In this document: in pieces, positions 42,563-50,762 of the stretch | How the letters are laid out: every line of letters begins with the position of its first letter | Position numbering within the stretch: position 1 is the first letter of the stretch | Source of the DNA: DATFDN01 sp963767645 | Lineage (GTDB): Bacteria > Pseudomonadota > Alphaproteobacteria > Acetobacterales > Acetobacteraceae | DNA: 50,762 nucleotides | Direction of reading: 5' to 3' | Assembly (NCBI GenBank): GCA_963767645.1 | Contig: CAVYEW010000017.1 | Location: forward strand, 1 to 50,762 | Position numbers and translations under genes: made by a program | The notes under the pieces: generated by a model | What the model saw: the letters and a program-made list of their open reading frames with translations, nothing else | What the model was told of the DNA's origin: nothing | Databases searched by the model: none

Positions 42563-44803
42563 ATGCAGCCAGGCAAAACGGGGCTGGCGCGAGCGGGCCG
42601 ACTGGAACGGGCGCTGTTTGCGTTTGCGCGCGCGCGAGACGGGTTCGCGCGGCAGGCGCGCTGCCTCATTCCCAGGCTGGCGCTTCCGCCTCGGCTGCGC
42701 CGCCCCGCGCAGTTCCTGGGCTGGGCGCTGACGCTGCGGCTTCCGGGCGAGTTCGGATACTGGCTGCGCGCCCGGCGCCTGCGCGGCTGCGCACCGAGAC
42801 GGTTCTCCCTGCCCACCAGCGCGGCGCCGTCCGTCTCGGTCATCATCCCGACATACGGGAAGGTCTGGCTGACCCTGCGCTGCCTCGCCTCCATCGCCGA
42901 GTTTCCGCCGGCGGCCGCAATCGAGGTGATCGTGGTCGATGACGCCTCGGGCGATCCGGCGCTCGATCGCCTGCGACGCCTGCGCGGACTGAAGCTGCTC
43001 ACCACCCCGCGCAATCTCGGCTTCATCGGCGCCTGCAATCACGCAGCCGGGTTCGCGAACGGCGATTTCCTGTTGTTCCTGAACAACGACACCCTGGTCC
43101 GGCCCGGCTCGCTGGACTGGCTTCTCGCGTTATTGCGCGCACGTCCGGACGCGGGAGCCGCCGGATCGAAGCTGCTCTATCCGACGGGACGGCTGCAGGA
43201 GGCCGGCGGTATCATCTGGCGCGATGCGACCGGCGCCAATTACGGGCGCGGCGACGATCCGAGGCTGCCCGTCTACAACTATGTTCGCGAGGTGGATTAC
43301 TGCTCGGGCGCGAGCCTGATGGTGCGCCGCGCCTTGTTCACCGAGCTTGGCGGCTTCGACCCGCATTACGCGCCGGCCTATTACGAGGACGCCGACCTCG
43401 CCTTCCGTCTGCGCGCCCGGGGCTATGCGACGCTATACCAGCCGCGCTCCGAAGTCGTGCATATCGAGGGCGCCTCGCACGGCACCGACCTCCGCAGCGG
43501 GATCAAGGCGCACCAGGTGGTGAACCGTCAGCGTTTCCTGGCCCGCTGGAAACCAGTGCTGGAGGCCCGCCACATGCCTGCCGACACGCGGCCGCTGCGG
43601 GCGCGCGATCATGCGGCTGACCGCACCCTGGTTCTGGTCGTCGAGCACTGCGCCCCGGAGCCGGACCGCGACGCCGGCTCACAGACCGTGCTGGCGTTCC
43701 TCCGCGCGCTGCGTGCGGCGGGGTGTGTGATCAAGCTGTGGGTCGAGGTGGTGCGGCCCGACCGTGCCTATGTCATGGCGGTGCAGGACATGGGGATCGA
43801 GGTCATCGACGGCGGCTTGCCGGCATTCCAGACCTGGATGGCCGAGAACGGCGCCGAACTCGATCGCGTCCTGCTCAGCCGTCCTGAAGTCGCCGCCGCG
43901 CATCTCGGCATCGTGCGCCGCCACAGCGCAGCGCCGGTCGCCTATTACGGCCACGACTTGCACTTCCGGCGTCTGCGCGCGCAGTTCGCCCTGAGCGGTG
44001 CGGCCCGCCATGCCGCCGAGGCGGCGCGGCTGGAACGGCTGGAGCGCTGGCTTTGGCGTGCCGCGGACTGCGTGCTCACGCCTTCGGAGCAGGAGGCGGT
44101 GGTGGTGCGCCAGCTCGAGCCGGCAACGCGAGCGGTCGCGGTGGCCCCGTTCTGCTTCACCGCGTTCGGCTCAAACCGGTCGCCGCCGCCGGGCGCCCGC
44201 CTGCTCTTCGTCGGCGGTTTCGCGCACACGCCGAACGTGGACGCTCTGGCTTGGTTCGTTGCCGACATCCTGCCACTGATCCGCGTCCGCGTGCCCAACG
44301 CCCGGCTTGTGGCGGCTGGATCGCACGTCCCGCCGTCCGTCTGGGCGCTGTCCGGTCCGGCGGTCACGATCCGTCCCGATCTTTCCCCGGACGAGCTTCG
44401 GCGGCTCTACCTGTCCGCCCGCGTGGCGGTCGCGCCGCTACGCTACGGCGCGGGAGTGAAATTGAAAGTGGTCGAGGCGCTGCGCGAAGGCGTGCCGCTG
44501 GTCACGACCGGCACCGGCGCGCAAGGTTTGCCGGGGCTTGCCCGCGCCGCCTGCGTCGCCGACGACCCCGCCCGCTTCGCGGAGGACGTGTGCCGCCTGC
44601 TGACCGACACCGCTTCGTGGCAGGACCGATGCGCGGCCCAGATCGCGTATGCCCGGAAGCATTTCAGCACCGCGACCTTGCGCAACGGATTGCTGCACGC
44701 CCTCGATTTAGCGCCTGACGTCCAGCCGCACGCGCCCGCCCGGTCCGCCGACGTCCGCTCGGTACCAAGACTGCGCGGAGCGGAAGTATCCGCGTTGGGC
44801 TAG
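42563..44803 (+). CDS. Two-domain glycosyltransferase (GT2 + GT4-like)
   Basis: A 746-residue protein. After about 90 Arg-rich residues a GT2 domain occupies about 92-330: SVIIPTYGKVWLTLRCLASI, VIVVDDASGD, FLLFLNNDTLVRPGSLDWLL, the DYCSGASLMVRRALF region and PAYYEDADLAFRLRARGY (ED-type catalytic motif). From about 350 a GT-B type domain follows, with LLFVGGFAHTPNVDALAWF, LVAAGSHVP, and VAPLRYGAGVKLKVVEALREGVPLV (GT4 donor site). Such double enzymes make repeating surface polysaccharides. GGGAG precedes the ATG. Acceptor unknown; it is isolated from the glycosyltransferases at the left end. Confidence 0.86.
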   Translation: MQPGKTGLARAGRLERALFAFARARDGFARQARCLIPRLALPPRLRRPAQFLGWALTLRLPGEFGYWLRARRLRGCAPRRFSLPTSAAPSVSVIIPTYGKVWLTLRCLASIAEFPPAAAIEVIVVDDASGDPALDRLRRLRGLKLLTTPRNLGFIGACNHAAGFANGDFLLFLNNDTLVRPGSLDWLLALLRARPDAGAAGSKLLYPTGRLQEAGGIIWRDATGANYGRGDDPRLPVYNYVREVDYCSGASLMVRRALFTELGGFDPHYAPAYYEDADLAFRLRARGYATLYQPRSEVVHIEGASHGTDLRSGIKAHQVVNRQRFLARWKPVLEARHMPADTRPLRARDHAADRTLVLVVEHCAPEPDRDAGSQTVLAFLRALRAAGCVIKLWVEVVRPDRAYVMAVQDMGIEVIDGGLPAFQTWMAENGAELDRVLLSRPEVAAAHLGIVRRHSAAPVAYYGHDLHFRRLRAQFALSGAARHAAEAARLERLERWLWRAADCVLTPSEQEAVVVRQLEPATRAVAVAPFCFTAFGSNRSPPPGARLLFVGGFAHTPNVDALAWFVADILPLIRVRVPNARLVAAGSHVPPSVWALSGPAVTIRPDLSPDELRRLYLSARVAVAPLRYGAGVKLKVVEALREGVPLVTTGTGAQGLPGLARAACVADDPARFAEDVCRLLTDTASWQDRCAAQIAYARKHFSTATLRNGLLHALDLAPDVQPHAPARSADVRSVPRLRGAEVSALG

Positions 44804-44828
44804 AACCGGTCGCGCATCGGCCGGCGCG

Positions 44829-45965
44829 TCACTCCACCTGCGCGGCCAGTCGCGCCAAGTGATAGGCCGCGTCGCCGAACGTGTGCTCGATCACCATGCA
44901 GCGCCGGAAATAATGGCCGACGGCGTATTCCTCGGTCATGCCGATGCCGCCGTGCAGCTGGATCGATTGCTGCGAGACGAAGCGCGCCGCCTGGCCATAG
45001 CCGACCTTCGCCATCGACATGCTGCGCGCCCGCTCGGCCTGATCCGGCTCCTCCACGCTCATCGTGGCGAGCATCGCCATGCTGCGGCCCTGCTCCATCG
45101 ACATCAGCATCTCCGCCAGCCGGTGCTGGACCACCTGGTTCTGGCCGATCGGCTTGCCGAACTGCTCGCGGGTGCGCGAGTAGTCGAGCGTCATCGCGTG
45201 CATCGTTTCCATCGCGCCGACCGCTTCGGCACCCATGGCGGCGATGCCGGTCTGCACCACCCGCTCGATGATCGGGAAACCCTTGCCGACCTCGCCCAGC
45301 ACATCCGACTCGCTCACCGGCACGTTGTTCAGCGCCAGCTCGGCGGCGCGGGTCTCGTCCCGCAGCGCATAGCCGCGCCGCGCCAGTCCTCCGGCATTGG
45401 CGTCCACCAGGAACAGGGTGATGCCGTCCGCCTCGTCCTGCGCGCCGGCGGTGCGCGCGCTGACCACCAGCTTATCGGCGGAGTCGCCGTGGAGCACCAC
45501 GCTTTTCGACCCGTCCAGCACCCAGCCCTTGCCGTTGCGCTTGGCCGTGGTCGCGACGTCGCCCAGGTCGTAGCGCGCCTGCCGCTCGCCATGCGCGAAG
45601 GCGAGCTTTGTGCGTCCCTCGGCGATGGCAGGCAGGATCTCGCCTTGCTGCTCGGCGCTGCCGGCGAGCTTGATCGCGGTGCCGCCCAGGATCACGGTGG
45701 AGAGATAGGGCTCCAGCGCCAGCGCCCGGCCCAGCGCTTCCATCACCAGCATTACCTCCACCGCACCTCCGCCGAAGCCGCCATGCTCCTCGGCGAAAGG
45801 CAGGCCCAGGAGGCCCAGCTCGGCGTACCGGCCCCAGAGACCGGCGCTCCAGCCCGTCGGCTCCTTGAGGTAGTTCTTGCGGCTTTCGAACGTGTAGCGA
45901 TCGGCCATCAGGCGATCGACGCTGTCCTTGAGCAGCCGCTGCTCGTCGGTGAGTTCGAAATCCAT
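44829..45965 (-). CDS. Acyl-CoA dehydrogenase, small-type subunit
   Basis: A 378-residue flavoprotein of the acyl-CoA dehydrogenase family. It begins MDFELTDEQRLLKDSVDRLM, has FAHGERQARYDL and VVLHGDSADKLVVSAR in the middle beta-domain and SIQLHGGIGMTEEYAVGHYFRR near the end. By hand alignment E360 (MVIEHTFGD) falls where the catalytic Glu of medium-chain enzymes sits. The large-type subunits next door lack that Glu, which suggests an alpha2-beta2 enzyme such as pimeloyl-CoA or steroid side-chain dehydrogenases. Its ATG overlaps the stop of the preceding large subunit gene by one base. Confidence 0.88.
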   Translation of the reverse strand: MDFELTDEQRLLKDSVDRLMADRYTFESRKNYLKEPTGWSAGLWGRYAELGLLGLPFAEEHGGFGGGAVEVMLVMEALGRALALEPYLSTVILGGTAIKLAGSAEQQGEILPAIAEGRTKLAFAHGERQARYDLGDVATTAKRNGKGWVLDGSKSVVLHGDSADKLVVSARTAGAQDEADGITLFLVDANAGGLARRGYALRDETRAAELALNNVPVSESDVLGEVGKGFPIIERVVQTGIAAMGAEAVGAMETMHAMTLDYSRTREQFGKPIGQNQVVQHRLAEMLMSMEQGRSMAMLATMSVEEPDQAERARSMSMAKVGYGQAARFVSQQSIQLHGGIGMTEEYAVGHYFRRCMVIEHTFGDAAYHLARLAAQVE

Positions 45966-47170
45966 CAGAGCCTCAGCACCGCTTTGGTCAGGATGTTCTT
46001 CTGGATCTCATTGGTGCCGCCGTAGATCGAGGCCGCGCGCAGGAACAGGTAGTTGCCGGTGGACTGTTCCAGCCCCTCGGCCAGCGCGTCGGGCTCGTTC
46101 GCCATGGCGGCCAGCTCCTGCGACCAGACCGGCATGGCAAGCGGCCCGCCGACATCCATCGCGAGTTCCGTGGTGGCCTGCAGCAGCTCCGTGCCCTTCA
46201 CCTTCAGCACCGAGGACAGCGGATCGGGCCGCCCGTCGCGCTGCTTGGCGTAGGCCGAGACCACGCGGTACTGCGTGATCTGCAGCGCCTTCATGTCCAC
46301 CTCGATCTGCGCCACGCGCCGGCGGAAATCGTCGTTCTGGATCAGCTTCTTGCCGTTAGAACTCACCTCTCGCGCCATCTGCTTCGCCGCGGCGATACGC
46401 TCGCGCGACTTACCCAAGCGCGCGATGCCGGTGCGTTCGTTGCCGAGCAGGTATTTCGCCACATCCCAGCCCCGGTTCTCCTCATGCACGCGCATCGAGA
46501 CCGGCACCTTCACGTCGTCGAAGAACACCTCGTTCAGATGATGGGCGCCGTCAATTGAGACGATCGGGCGGATGGTGATGCCGGGCGTCTTCATGTCGAC
46601 CAGCAGGAAGGAGATGCCCTCCTGCCGCTTCGCTGCGTTGGGGTTGGTGCGCACCAGCACGAAGCACCAGTCCGCGTTGTGTGCGGTCGAGGTCCATATC
46701 TTCGAGCCGTTGACGATGTAGTGCTCGCCCTCGCGCCGTGCGGCGGTCTTCAGCGCCGCGAGATCGGACCCGGCGCCTGGCTCGCTGAACCCCTGGCACC
46801 ACCAGTCATCCAGGTTCTTGGCTCGTTGCAGGAACCGGCTCTTCTGCTCCTCGGTGCCGAACTGGATCAGGACAGGGCCGATCATGGTGACATTGAAGGA
46901 CAGAAGCTCGGGCGCCGGCGCGGCCTGGTTTTCCTCGATGAAGATCATCCGCTGCACGGGCGACCAGCCGGTGCCGCCGTGCTCCACCGGCCAGTTCGGC
47001 GCCGCCCAGCCCTTCTTGTTGAGAATGCGCATCCAGGCGACCGTATCCTGCTTGCGCGGCGCGTAGCCGAGCCGCATCCGTTCCCGGATGTCGGCGGGCA
47101 GGTTGTCGCGGATGAACGCGCGCACCTCGTCGCGGAACGCAACCTCCTCGGGCGTCAACCTGAGGTCCAT
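45965..47170 (-). CDS. Acyl-CoA dehydrogenase, large-type subunit (copy 1)
   Basis: A 401-residue acyl-CoA dehydrogenase resembling pimeloyl-CoA dehydrogenase large subunits. Blocks: MDLRLTPEEVAFRDEVRAF, CQGFSEPGAGSDLAALKTAA with the flavin/substrate loop, YIVNGSKIWTS, and the C-terminal LFLRAASIYGGTNEIQKNIL. In medium-chain enzymes the last block carries the catalytic Glu (YEGT); here it is Gly384, so catalysis probably needs the partner subunit at 44829, with which it overlaps by one base. Start at 47170 from the family N-terminus. By eye most residues match the copy at 47939. Confidence 0.9.
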   Translation of the reverse strand: MDLRLTPEEVAFRDEVRAFIRDNLPADIRERMRLGYAPRKQDTVAWMRILNKKGWAAPNWPVEHGGTGWSPVQRMIFIEENQAAPAPELLSFNVTMIGPVLIQFGTEEQKSRFLQRAKNLDDWWCQGFSEPGAGSDLAALKTAARREGEHYIVNGSKIWTSTAHNADWCFVLVRTNPNAAKRQEGISFLLVDMKTPGITIRPIVSIDGAHHLNEVFFDDVKVPVSMRVHEENRGWDVAKYLLGNERTGIARLGKSRERIAAAKQMAREVSSNGKKLIQNDDFRRRVAQIEVDMKALQITQYRVVSAYAKQRDGRPDPLSSVLKVKGTELLQATTELAMDVGGPLAMPVWSQELAAMANEPDALAEGLEQSTGNYLFLRAASIYGGTNEIQKNILTKAVLRL

Positions 47171-47310
47171 CGGTTTCCCCCTTGCCGTTCGCTTTCTGGC
47201 CGGGATGTTGGCAGTCCGGGAGAGCGGGGGCAATACGAGGAAGGATATCGGCCGGTCAGCGGTCCAGGCCGGCGTGTTAGATCAGCCGCCCGGAGGCGGG
47301 CCCATGTGGA

Positions 47311-47391
47311 GTAGGGCGGAAAAGCGCAGCGTATTCCGCCGCCGCACGCGCGCCGATGGATGGCGGAATGCGCTTCGCTATTCCGCCCTAC
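47311..47391. repeat. Inverted repeat of the gtagggcggaat type
   Basis: Left arm gtagggcggaaaagcgcagc..tattccgcc (47311-47340) is complementary to the right arm (47362-47391) with three mismatches, around a 21-nt centre. Each arm is itself nearly palindromic (ggcggaa...ttccgcc). Similar gtagggcggaat inverted repeats are scattered in intergenic DNA of many bacteria. It lies in the 284-bp gap upstream of the large subunit gene; the remainder of this gap shows nothing. Confidence 0.7.
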
Positions 47392-47454
47392 AACTTGGAG
47401 GCAAAGCCTCGAAATCACACGCGGTAAGCCGCGGCAGCCACGCACGAATCGCTG

Positions 47455-47913
47455 CTATGGGATACCTTGCCGGCGAATCGCAATCCTCTCCAGCAGCAGG
47501 AATGCCGCGAAGAACAGCACTGCCTGAACGGCGTGGCCCGCCTCCCAGCGGTTTCTGACCGCATTCCAGTCCGGCGGCAGCGTCGCGGCGGTCCAGCCGT
47601 TCAGCCGGGCGTTCATCGGCGCCACAACAAGCGCCCACTCGATCAGGCCGATGCTGGTGGCGACCGCCGCCGCTAGCGCAGCGCCGCTTCCCGCCCTTCC
47701 ACGCAGATGCCACGCCAGAACCCAGGCCAGCATGATCGCCAGGACCTCGATCGCCGCTCCGACCGTGCCGAATCCCACGTAAAGGTGGTGCTGCACCATC
47801 AGCCATTGTGCGCCGTCAAGTTGCAGCTTGCCTGGAATTTCCAGCACATGCGCGAACGACAGGCCCAATGTAAGAATGACGCAGGTAAGGCAGGCGATCT
47901 GCAGTAGGCGCAT
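47455..47913 (-). CDS. DUF1772-like membrane protein
   Basis: A 152-residue integral membrane protein with four hydrophobic stretches (about 3-22, 45-70, 78-100 and 128-145). The polar motif PMNARLNGWTAATLPPDWNA and then VRNRWEAGHAVQAVLFF matches the DUF1772/anthrone-oxygenase-like family (N...W....R.RWE..H). Members of unknown or varied function. It sits 25 bp downstream of the acyl-CoA dehydrogenase gene at 47939 on the same strand. Confidence 0.75.
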   Translation of the reverse strand: MRLLQIACLTCVILTLGLSFAHVLEIPGKLQLDGAQWLMVQHHLYVGFGTVGAAIEVLAIMLAWVLAWHLRGRAGSGAALAAAVATSIGLIEWALVVAPMNARLNGWTAATLPPDWNAVRNRWEAGHAVQAVLFFAAFLLLERIAIRRQGIP

Positions 47914-47938
47914 TCAGCCTCCGGACGGGCCGCCTACG

Positions 47939-49126
47939 CTACAGCCGCAGCACCGCCTTACTAAGAATGTTCTTCTGAATCTCGTTGGTCCCGCCATAGA
48001 TCGAAGCCGCGCGCAGGAACAGGTACTCGCGGGTGGCGCCTTCCGCGCTCACCGCCAGCTCGTCCGGCTCGTTCGCCAGCGCATCCAGATCGCGCGCCCA
48101 GAGCGGCATCCCCAGCGGACCGGCGGCATCCATCGCCAGCTCGGTCGTAGCTTGCAACAGCTCCGTGCCACGCACCTTCAGCACCGAGGAGAGCGGATCG
48201 GGCCGGCTATCCTGCTGGCGCGCTGCGGCCGAGACCATGCGGTACTGCATGACCTCCAATGCCTGCATGTCCACCGCGAGCTGTGCCGCGCGCGTGCGGA
48301 ATGTCGCATCGGCGGCGCGGCTTCCCCGCGCGATCTGTTTCGCGGCGGCGACCCGCTCCTTGCTCTTGCCAAGCTGCGCGATGCCGACCCGCTCATTGCC
48401 TAACAGGAACTTCGCGACGTCCCAGCCGCGGTTCTCCTCATGCACGCGCATCGAGACCGGCACCTTCACATTATCGAAGAACACCTCGTTCAGATGGTGC
48501 TCCCCGTCGATTGAGACGATCGGGCGGATGGTGATGCCCGGCGTCTTCATGTCCACCAGCAGGAAGGAAATGCCCTCCTGCTTCTTCGCCGCGTTCGGGT
48601 TGGTGCGTACCAGCACGAAGCACCAATCGGCGTGCTGCGCGGTCGACGTCCAGATTTTCGAACCGTTGAGGATGTAATAGTCGCCCTCGCGCCTTGCGGC
48701 GGTCTTCAATGCGGCGAGGTCGGACCCGGCGCCCGGCTCGCTGAAGCCCTGACACCACCAGTCGTCCAGGTTGGCGGCGCGCGCCAGGAACCGGCGCTTC
48801 TGCGGCTCGGTGCCGAACTGGATCAGCACCGGGCCGATCATGGTGATGTTGAACGGCGACAGGTCGGGGGCAGGCGCCAGCGCGTTCTCGTCGAGGAAGA
48901 TCATCCGCTGGACCGCGCTCCATCCCGGCCCGCCGTATTCCTTGGGCCAGGGATAAGTCGCCCAGCCCTTGCGGTTGAGGATGCGCTGCCAGGCAACGAT
49001 GTCCTCCTTGCGGGCCGAGTGGCCGAGCCGCATCCGCTCGCGGATGTCGGCCGGCAGGCTCTCGCGGATGAAGGCGCGGACCTCCTCGCGGAAGGCGGCC
49101 TCCTCGGGCGTGAAGCGCAGATCCAT
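47939..49126 (-). CDS. Acyl-CoA dehydrogenase, large-type subunit (copy 2)
   Basis: A 395-residue paralogue of the protein encoded at 45965-47170. Long stretches are the same (for example DDWWCQGFSEPGAGSDLAAL, GISFLLVDMKTPGITIRPIV, SRPDPLSSVLKV..TELLQATTELAMD) and both end IYGGTNEIQKNIL, with Gly378 in the place of the usual catalytic Glu. The copies differ most near 270-290 (GSRAADATFRTRAAQ versus SSNGKKLIQNDDFRRR) and at the C-terminal region before the last block. Start at 49126 from the conserved MDLRFTPEEAAF. There is no small-type partner next to it, so it may share the one at 44829. Confidence 0.9.
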   Translation of the reverse strand: MDLRFTPEEAAFREEVRAFIRESLPADIRERMRLGHSARKEDIVAWQRILNRKGWATYPWPKEYGGPGWSAVQRMIFLDENALAPAPDLSPFNITMIGPVLIQFGTEPQKRRFLARAANLDDWWCQGFSEPGAGSDLAALKTAARREGDYYILNGSKIWTSTAQHADWCFVLVRTNPNAAKKQEGISFLLVDMKTPGITIRPIVSIDGEHHLNEVFFDNVKVPVSMRVHEENRGWDVAKFLLGNERVGIAQLGKSKERVAAAKQIARGSRAADATFRTRAAQLAVDMQALEVMQYRMVSAAARQQDSRPDPLSSVLKVRGTELLQATTELAMDAAGPLGMPLWARDLDALANEPDELAVSAEGATREYLFLRAASIYGGTNEIQKNILSKAVLRL

Positions 49127-49293
49127 GATCTCCCCCTGAGCGTCGTCATGGCGGGCGGCAGTCTCGCAGCAGGGTCGGCCCCCGGCAACCGGTTGGGCGC
49201 CGGCCGGGATCACACGGCGATATGACTGCCCTCCCCGGTTGCGTTGCCCGCGGGAGGCCGCTCAATGCCATCAGGCTGACAAGGGAGAGCGCC

Positions 49294-50762
49294 GTGCGAC
49301 TACTCTGCGTCCATCCGGGGCCCCTGATGTATACGCGCGTGTTCCTCACCCTGGAGCCGCTGGGCCTTGAGCTGGTTGCCGCGGCGGCGCTGCGCGACGG
49401 CCACGAGGTCCGCCTGCTCGACCTACAGGTGGAGAGCCACGCCGACTATTTCGCGGAACTGACGGCGTTCCGTCCCGAGGTCGTTGCATTTTCCTGCAAT
49501 TACCTGGCGAACGTCCCGGAGATCGTCGATCTCGCCAAGGCCACGAAGCGTCTGTTGCCGGAGTGCCGGGTCACGGTGGGCGGGCACAGCGTCTCGTTCA
49601 CCGCCGCTTCGATGCTGGATCATGCTGACGGCGCCATCGACTGCGTGCTGCGCGGCGAGGGCGAGGCGGTGCTGCCGGCGTACCTGTCGGCGGTGGCCGA
49701 GAATCGCGACCTGCGCACCATTCCCGGCGCCATCACCCTTGCGGGCAGCGGACCGGCGCCGGTCTTCGCCGATGATCTCGACGCGCTGCAACCGGCCCGG
49801 CACCTGCTGCGCTACCGGCGCAAGTATTTCATCGGCACGCTCGACCCCTGCGCCTCCATCGAGTTCTCGCGCGGCTGCCCGTGGGACTGCGCGTTCTGCA
49901 GCGCCTGGACCTTCTATGGCCGCAGCTACCGCCTGCGCAGCCCCGAGCGCATCGCCGAGGACATGGCGGCGATCCGCGAGCCGGGCGTTTTCATCGTCGA
50001 CGACGTGGCCTTCGTGCGCGAGGAGCACGGCATGGCGATCGCCGACGAGATCGAGCGGCGCGGCATCCGCAAGACATACTATCTGGAGACGCGCGCCGAC
50101 GTGCTGCTGCGCCATAAGGAGGTGTTCGCGCGCTGGCAGAAGCTAGGCCTGAAGCTGATGTTCCTGGGGCTGGAGGCGATCGACGAGGAGGGGCTGAAGA
50201 AATACCGCAAGCGCGTCGGGCTCGGCCAGAGCTTCGAGGCGCTCGATTACGCCCGCTCGCTCGGCATCAACGTCGCCATCAACATCATCGCCGATCCCGA
50301 CTGGGACCATACGCGCTTCGCCACCGTGCGCCAGTGGTGCCTGGAGATCCCGTATGTCGTGAACATCAGCATCAACACGCCCTATCCGGGGACCGAGACC
50401 TGGCTGACCGAGGCGCGGCGGCTGACCTCGCGCGACTACCGGCTGTTCGACATCCAGCATTGCGTGCTGCCGACCAAGCTGCCGCTGGAAGAGTTCTATC
50501 GCGAGCTGGTGACGACACAGCAGGTGCTGAACCGCAAGCATCTGGGCCTGCGCACCCTGTTTGAGGCAGCGCCGGTCTTCGCCCGCCTGCTGGCGCGTGG
50601 GCAGACGAACTTCATCCGCAGCATGTTCGCGTTCCGGAAGGTGTACAATGCCGACGCGCTGCTCGCCGATCACGCCAAGGCGGTCGCTTACGAGTTGCCG
50701 GAGCCGGCTCCGGCCCGTGCGGTGCGGGATCGGGCCGAGCTTTACGTTCATAAGACGCCGGC
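49294..50762 (+). CDS. hpnR: Hopanoid C-3 methylase HpnR (partial, cut by window end)
   Basis: A B12-binding radical SAM methyltransferase that adds a methyl group at C-3 of the hopanoid A ring. The open frame starts with GTG at 49294 and is still open at the window end (489 full codons). Residues 1-130 form the cobalamin-binding domain (MRLLCVHPGPLMYTRVFLTL, VAFSCNYLANVPEIVDLA, VTVGGHSVSFTA). The radical SAM cluster is C195-PWD-C199-AF-C202 in SRGCPWDCAFCSAW, followed by YLETRADVLLR and LGLEAIDEEGLKKYRKRVG. Since 3-methylhopanoids are known from Acetobacteraceae and methanotrophs, this supports the suggested origin. No other hopanoid gene is in the window. Confidence 0.9.
   Translation, partial: MRLLCVHPGPLMYTRVFLTLEPLGLELVAAAALRDGHEVRLLDLQVESHADYFAELTAFRPEVVAFSCNYLANVPEIVDLAKATKRLLPECRVTVGGHSVSFTAASMLDHADGAIDCVLRGEGEAVLPAYLSAVAENRDLRTIPGAITLAGSGPAPVFADDLDALQPARHLLRYRRKYFIGTLDPCASIEFSRGCPWDCAFCSAWTFYGRSYRLRSPERIAEDMAAIREPGVFIVDDVAFVREEHGMAIADEIERRGIRKTYYLETRADVLLRHKEVFARWQKLGLKLMFLGLEAIDEEGLKKYRKRVGLGQSFEALDYARSLGINVAINIIADPDWDHTRFATVRQWCLEIPYVVNISINTPYPGTETWLTEARRLTSRDYRLFDIQHCVLPTKLPLEEFYRELVTTQQVLNRKHLGLRTLFEAAPVFARLLARGQTNFIRSMFAFRKVYNADALLADHAKAVAYELPEPAPARAVRDRAELYVHKTP

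Overview
The window is high-GC DNA with dense, often overlapping genes and looks like an alphaproteobacterial chromosome. The best guess is Rhodospirillales, probably Acetobacteraceae. The supporting evidence is a dusB-ntrB-ntrC-ntrY-ntrX operon, a fused ispDF gene, a truB-rpsO-pnp block and a hopanoid C-3 methylase (hpnR) at the right edge. The taxonomy is an inference; there is no rRNA gene here to settle it.

Layout. 1-4.1 kb: envelope genes (family 9 and family 4 glycosyltransferases, a secreted Gly/Pro/Met-rich protein, and a lipid A acyltransferase). 4.3-6.7 kb: a forward pair, a GNAT acetyltransferase and a winged-helix/TolB/TPR regulator. 6.7-11 kb: a minus-strand operon acpXL-fabZ-fabF2-fabF1-adh. 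Together with the acyltransferase at 3.2-4.1 kb it matches the rhizobial module that makes a very-long-chain hydroxylated fatty acid and attaches it to lipid A. 11-14 kb: a small lipoprotein, ispDF and an MFS transporter. 14.2-21.5 kb: dusB-ntrBC-ntrYX. 22-25.3 kb: a D-amino-acid transaminase-like gene, proA, nadD and rsfS, with copies of a structured repeat on both sides. 26-30.4 kb: MaoC hydratase, HpcH/HpaI aldolase and two MFS transporters. 30.4-31.1 kb: a VapBC-type toxin-antitoxin pair whose toxin gene is frameshifted. 31.1-36.4 kb: truB, rpsO, pnp and a nitronate-monooxygenase-like flavoprotein with a cysteine cluster. 36.6-42.3 kb: an MFS transporter, a lipoprotein-type SDR, an orphan peptide-binding protein with a DUF1028 partner, and a lipoprotein/PAS pair. 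42.3-44.8 kb: a possible minus-strand small RNA with a clear terminator, then a two-domain glycosyltransferase. 44.8-49.1 kb: three acyl-CoA dehydrogenase genes (one small type, two closely related large type) around a DUF1772 membrane protein. 49.3 kb to the end: hpnR, cut by the window edge.

How the genes work together. Outer-membrane construction is the main theme: glycosyltransferases, the acpXL/lpxXL lipid A module, isoprenoid precursor synthesis (ispDF) and 3-methylhopanoid formation (hpnR). Very-long-chain lipid A acyl chains and hopanoids are both thought to stiffen the outer membrane. The second theme is nitrogen control through NtrBC and NtrYX. The third is acyl-CoA and organic-acid catabolism.

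The points most worth a second look are: the complete but split acpXL module outside Rhizobiales; its fabF2 protein, which lacks the catalytic Cys and one His; the frameshifted toxin; the multi-hairpin repeat with paired base changes; rsfS with a possible AUA start; the possible small RNA at 42.3 kb; the SDR with a lipoprotein signal; and the nitronate-monooxygenase-like protein with an Fe-S-like cysteine motif. No CRISPR array, phage, tRNA or rRNA was recognised.
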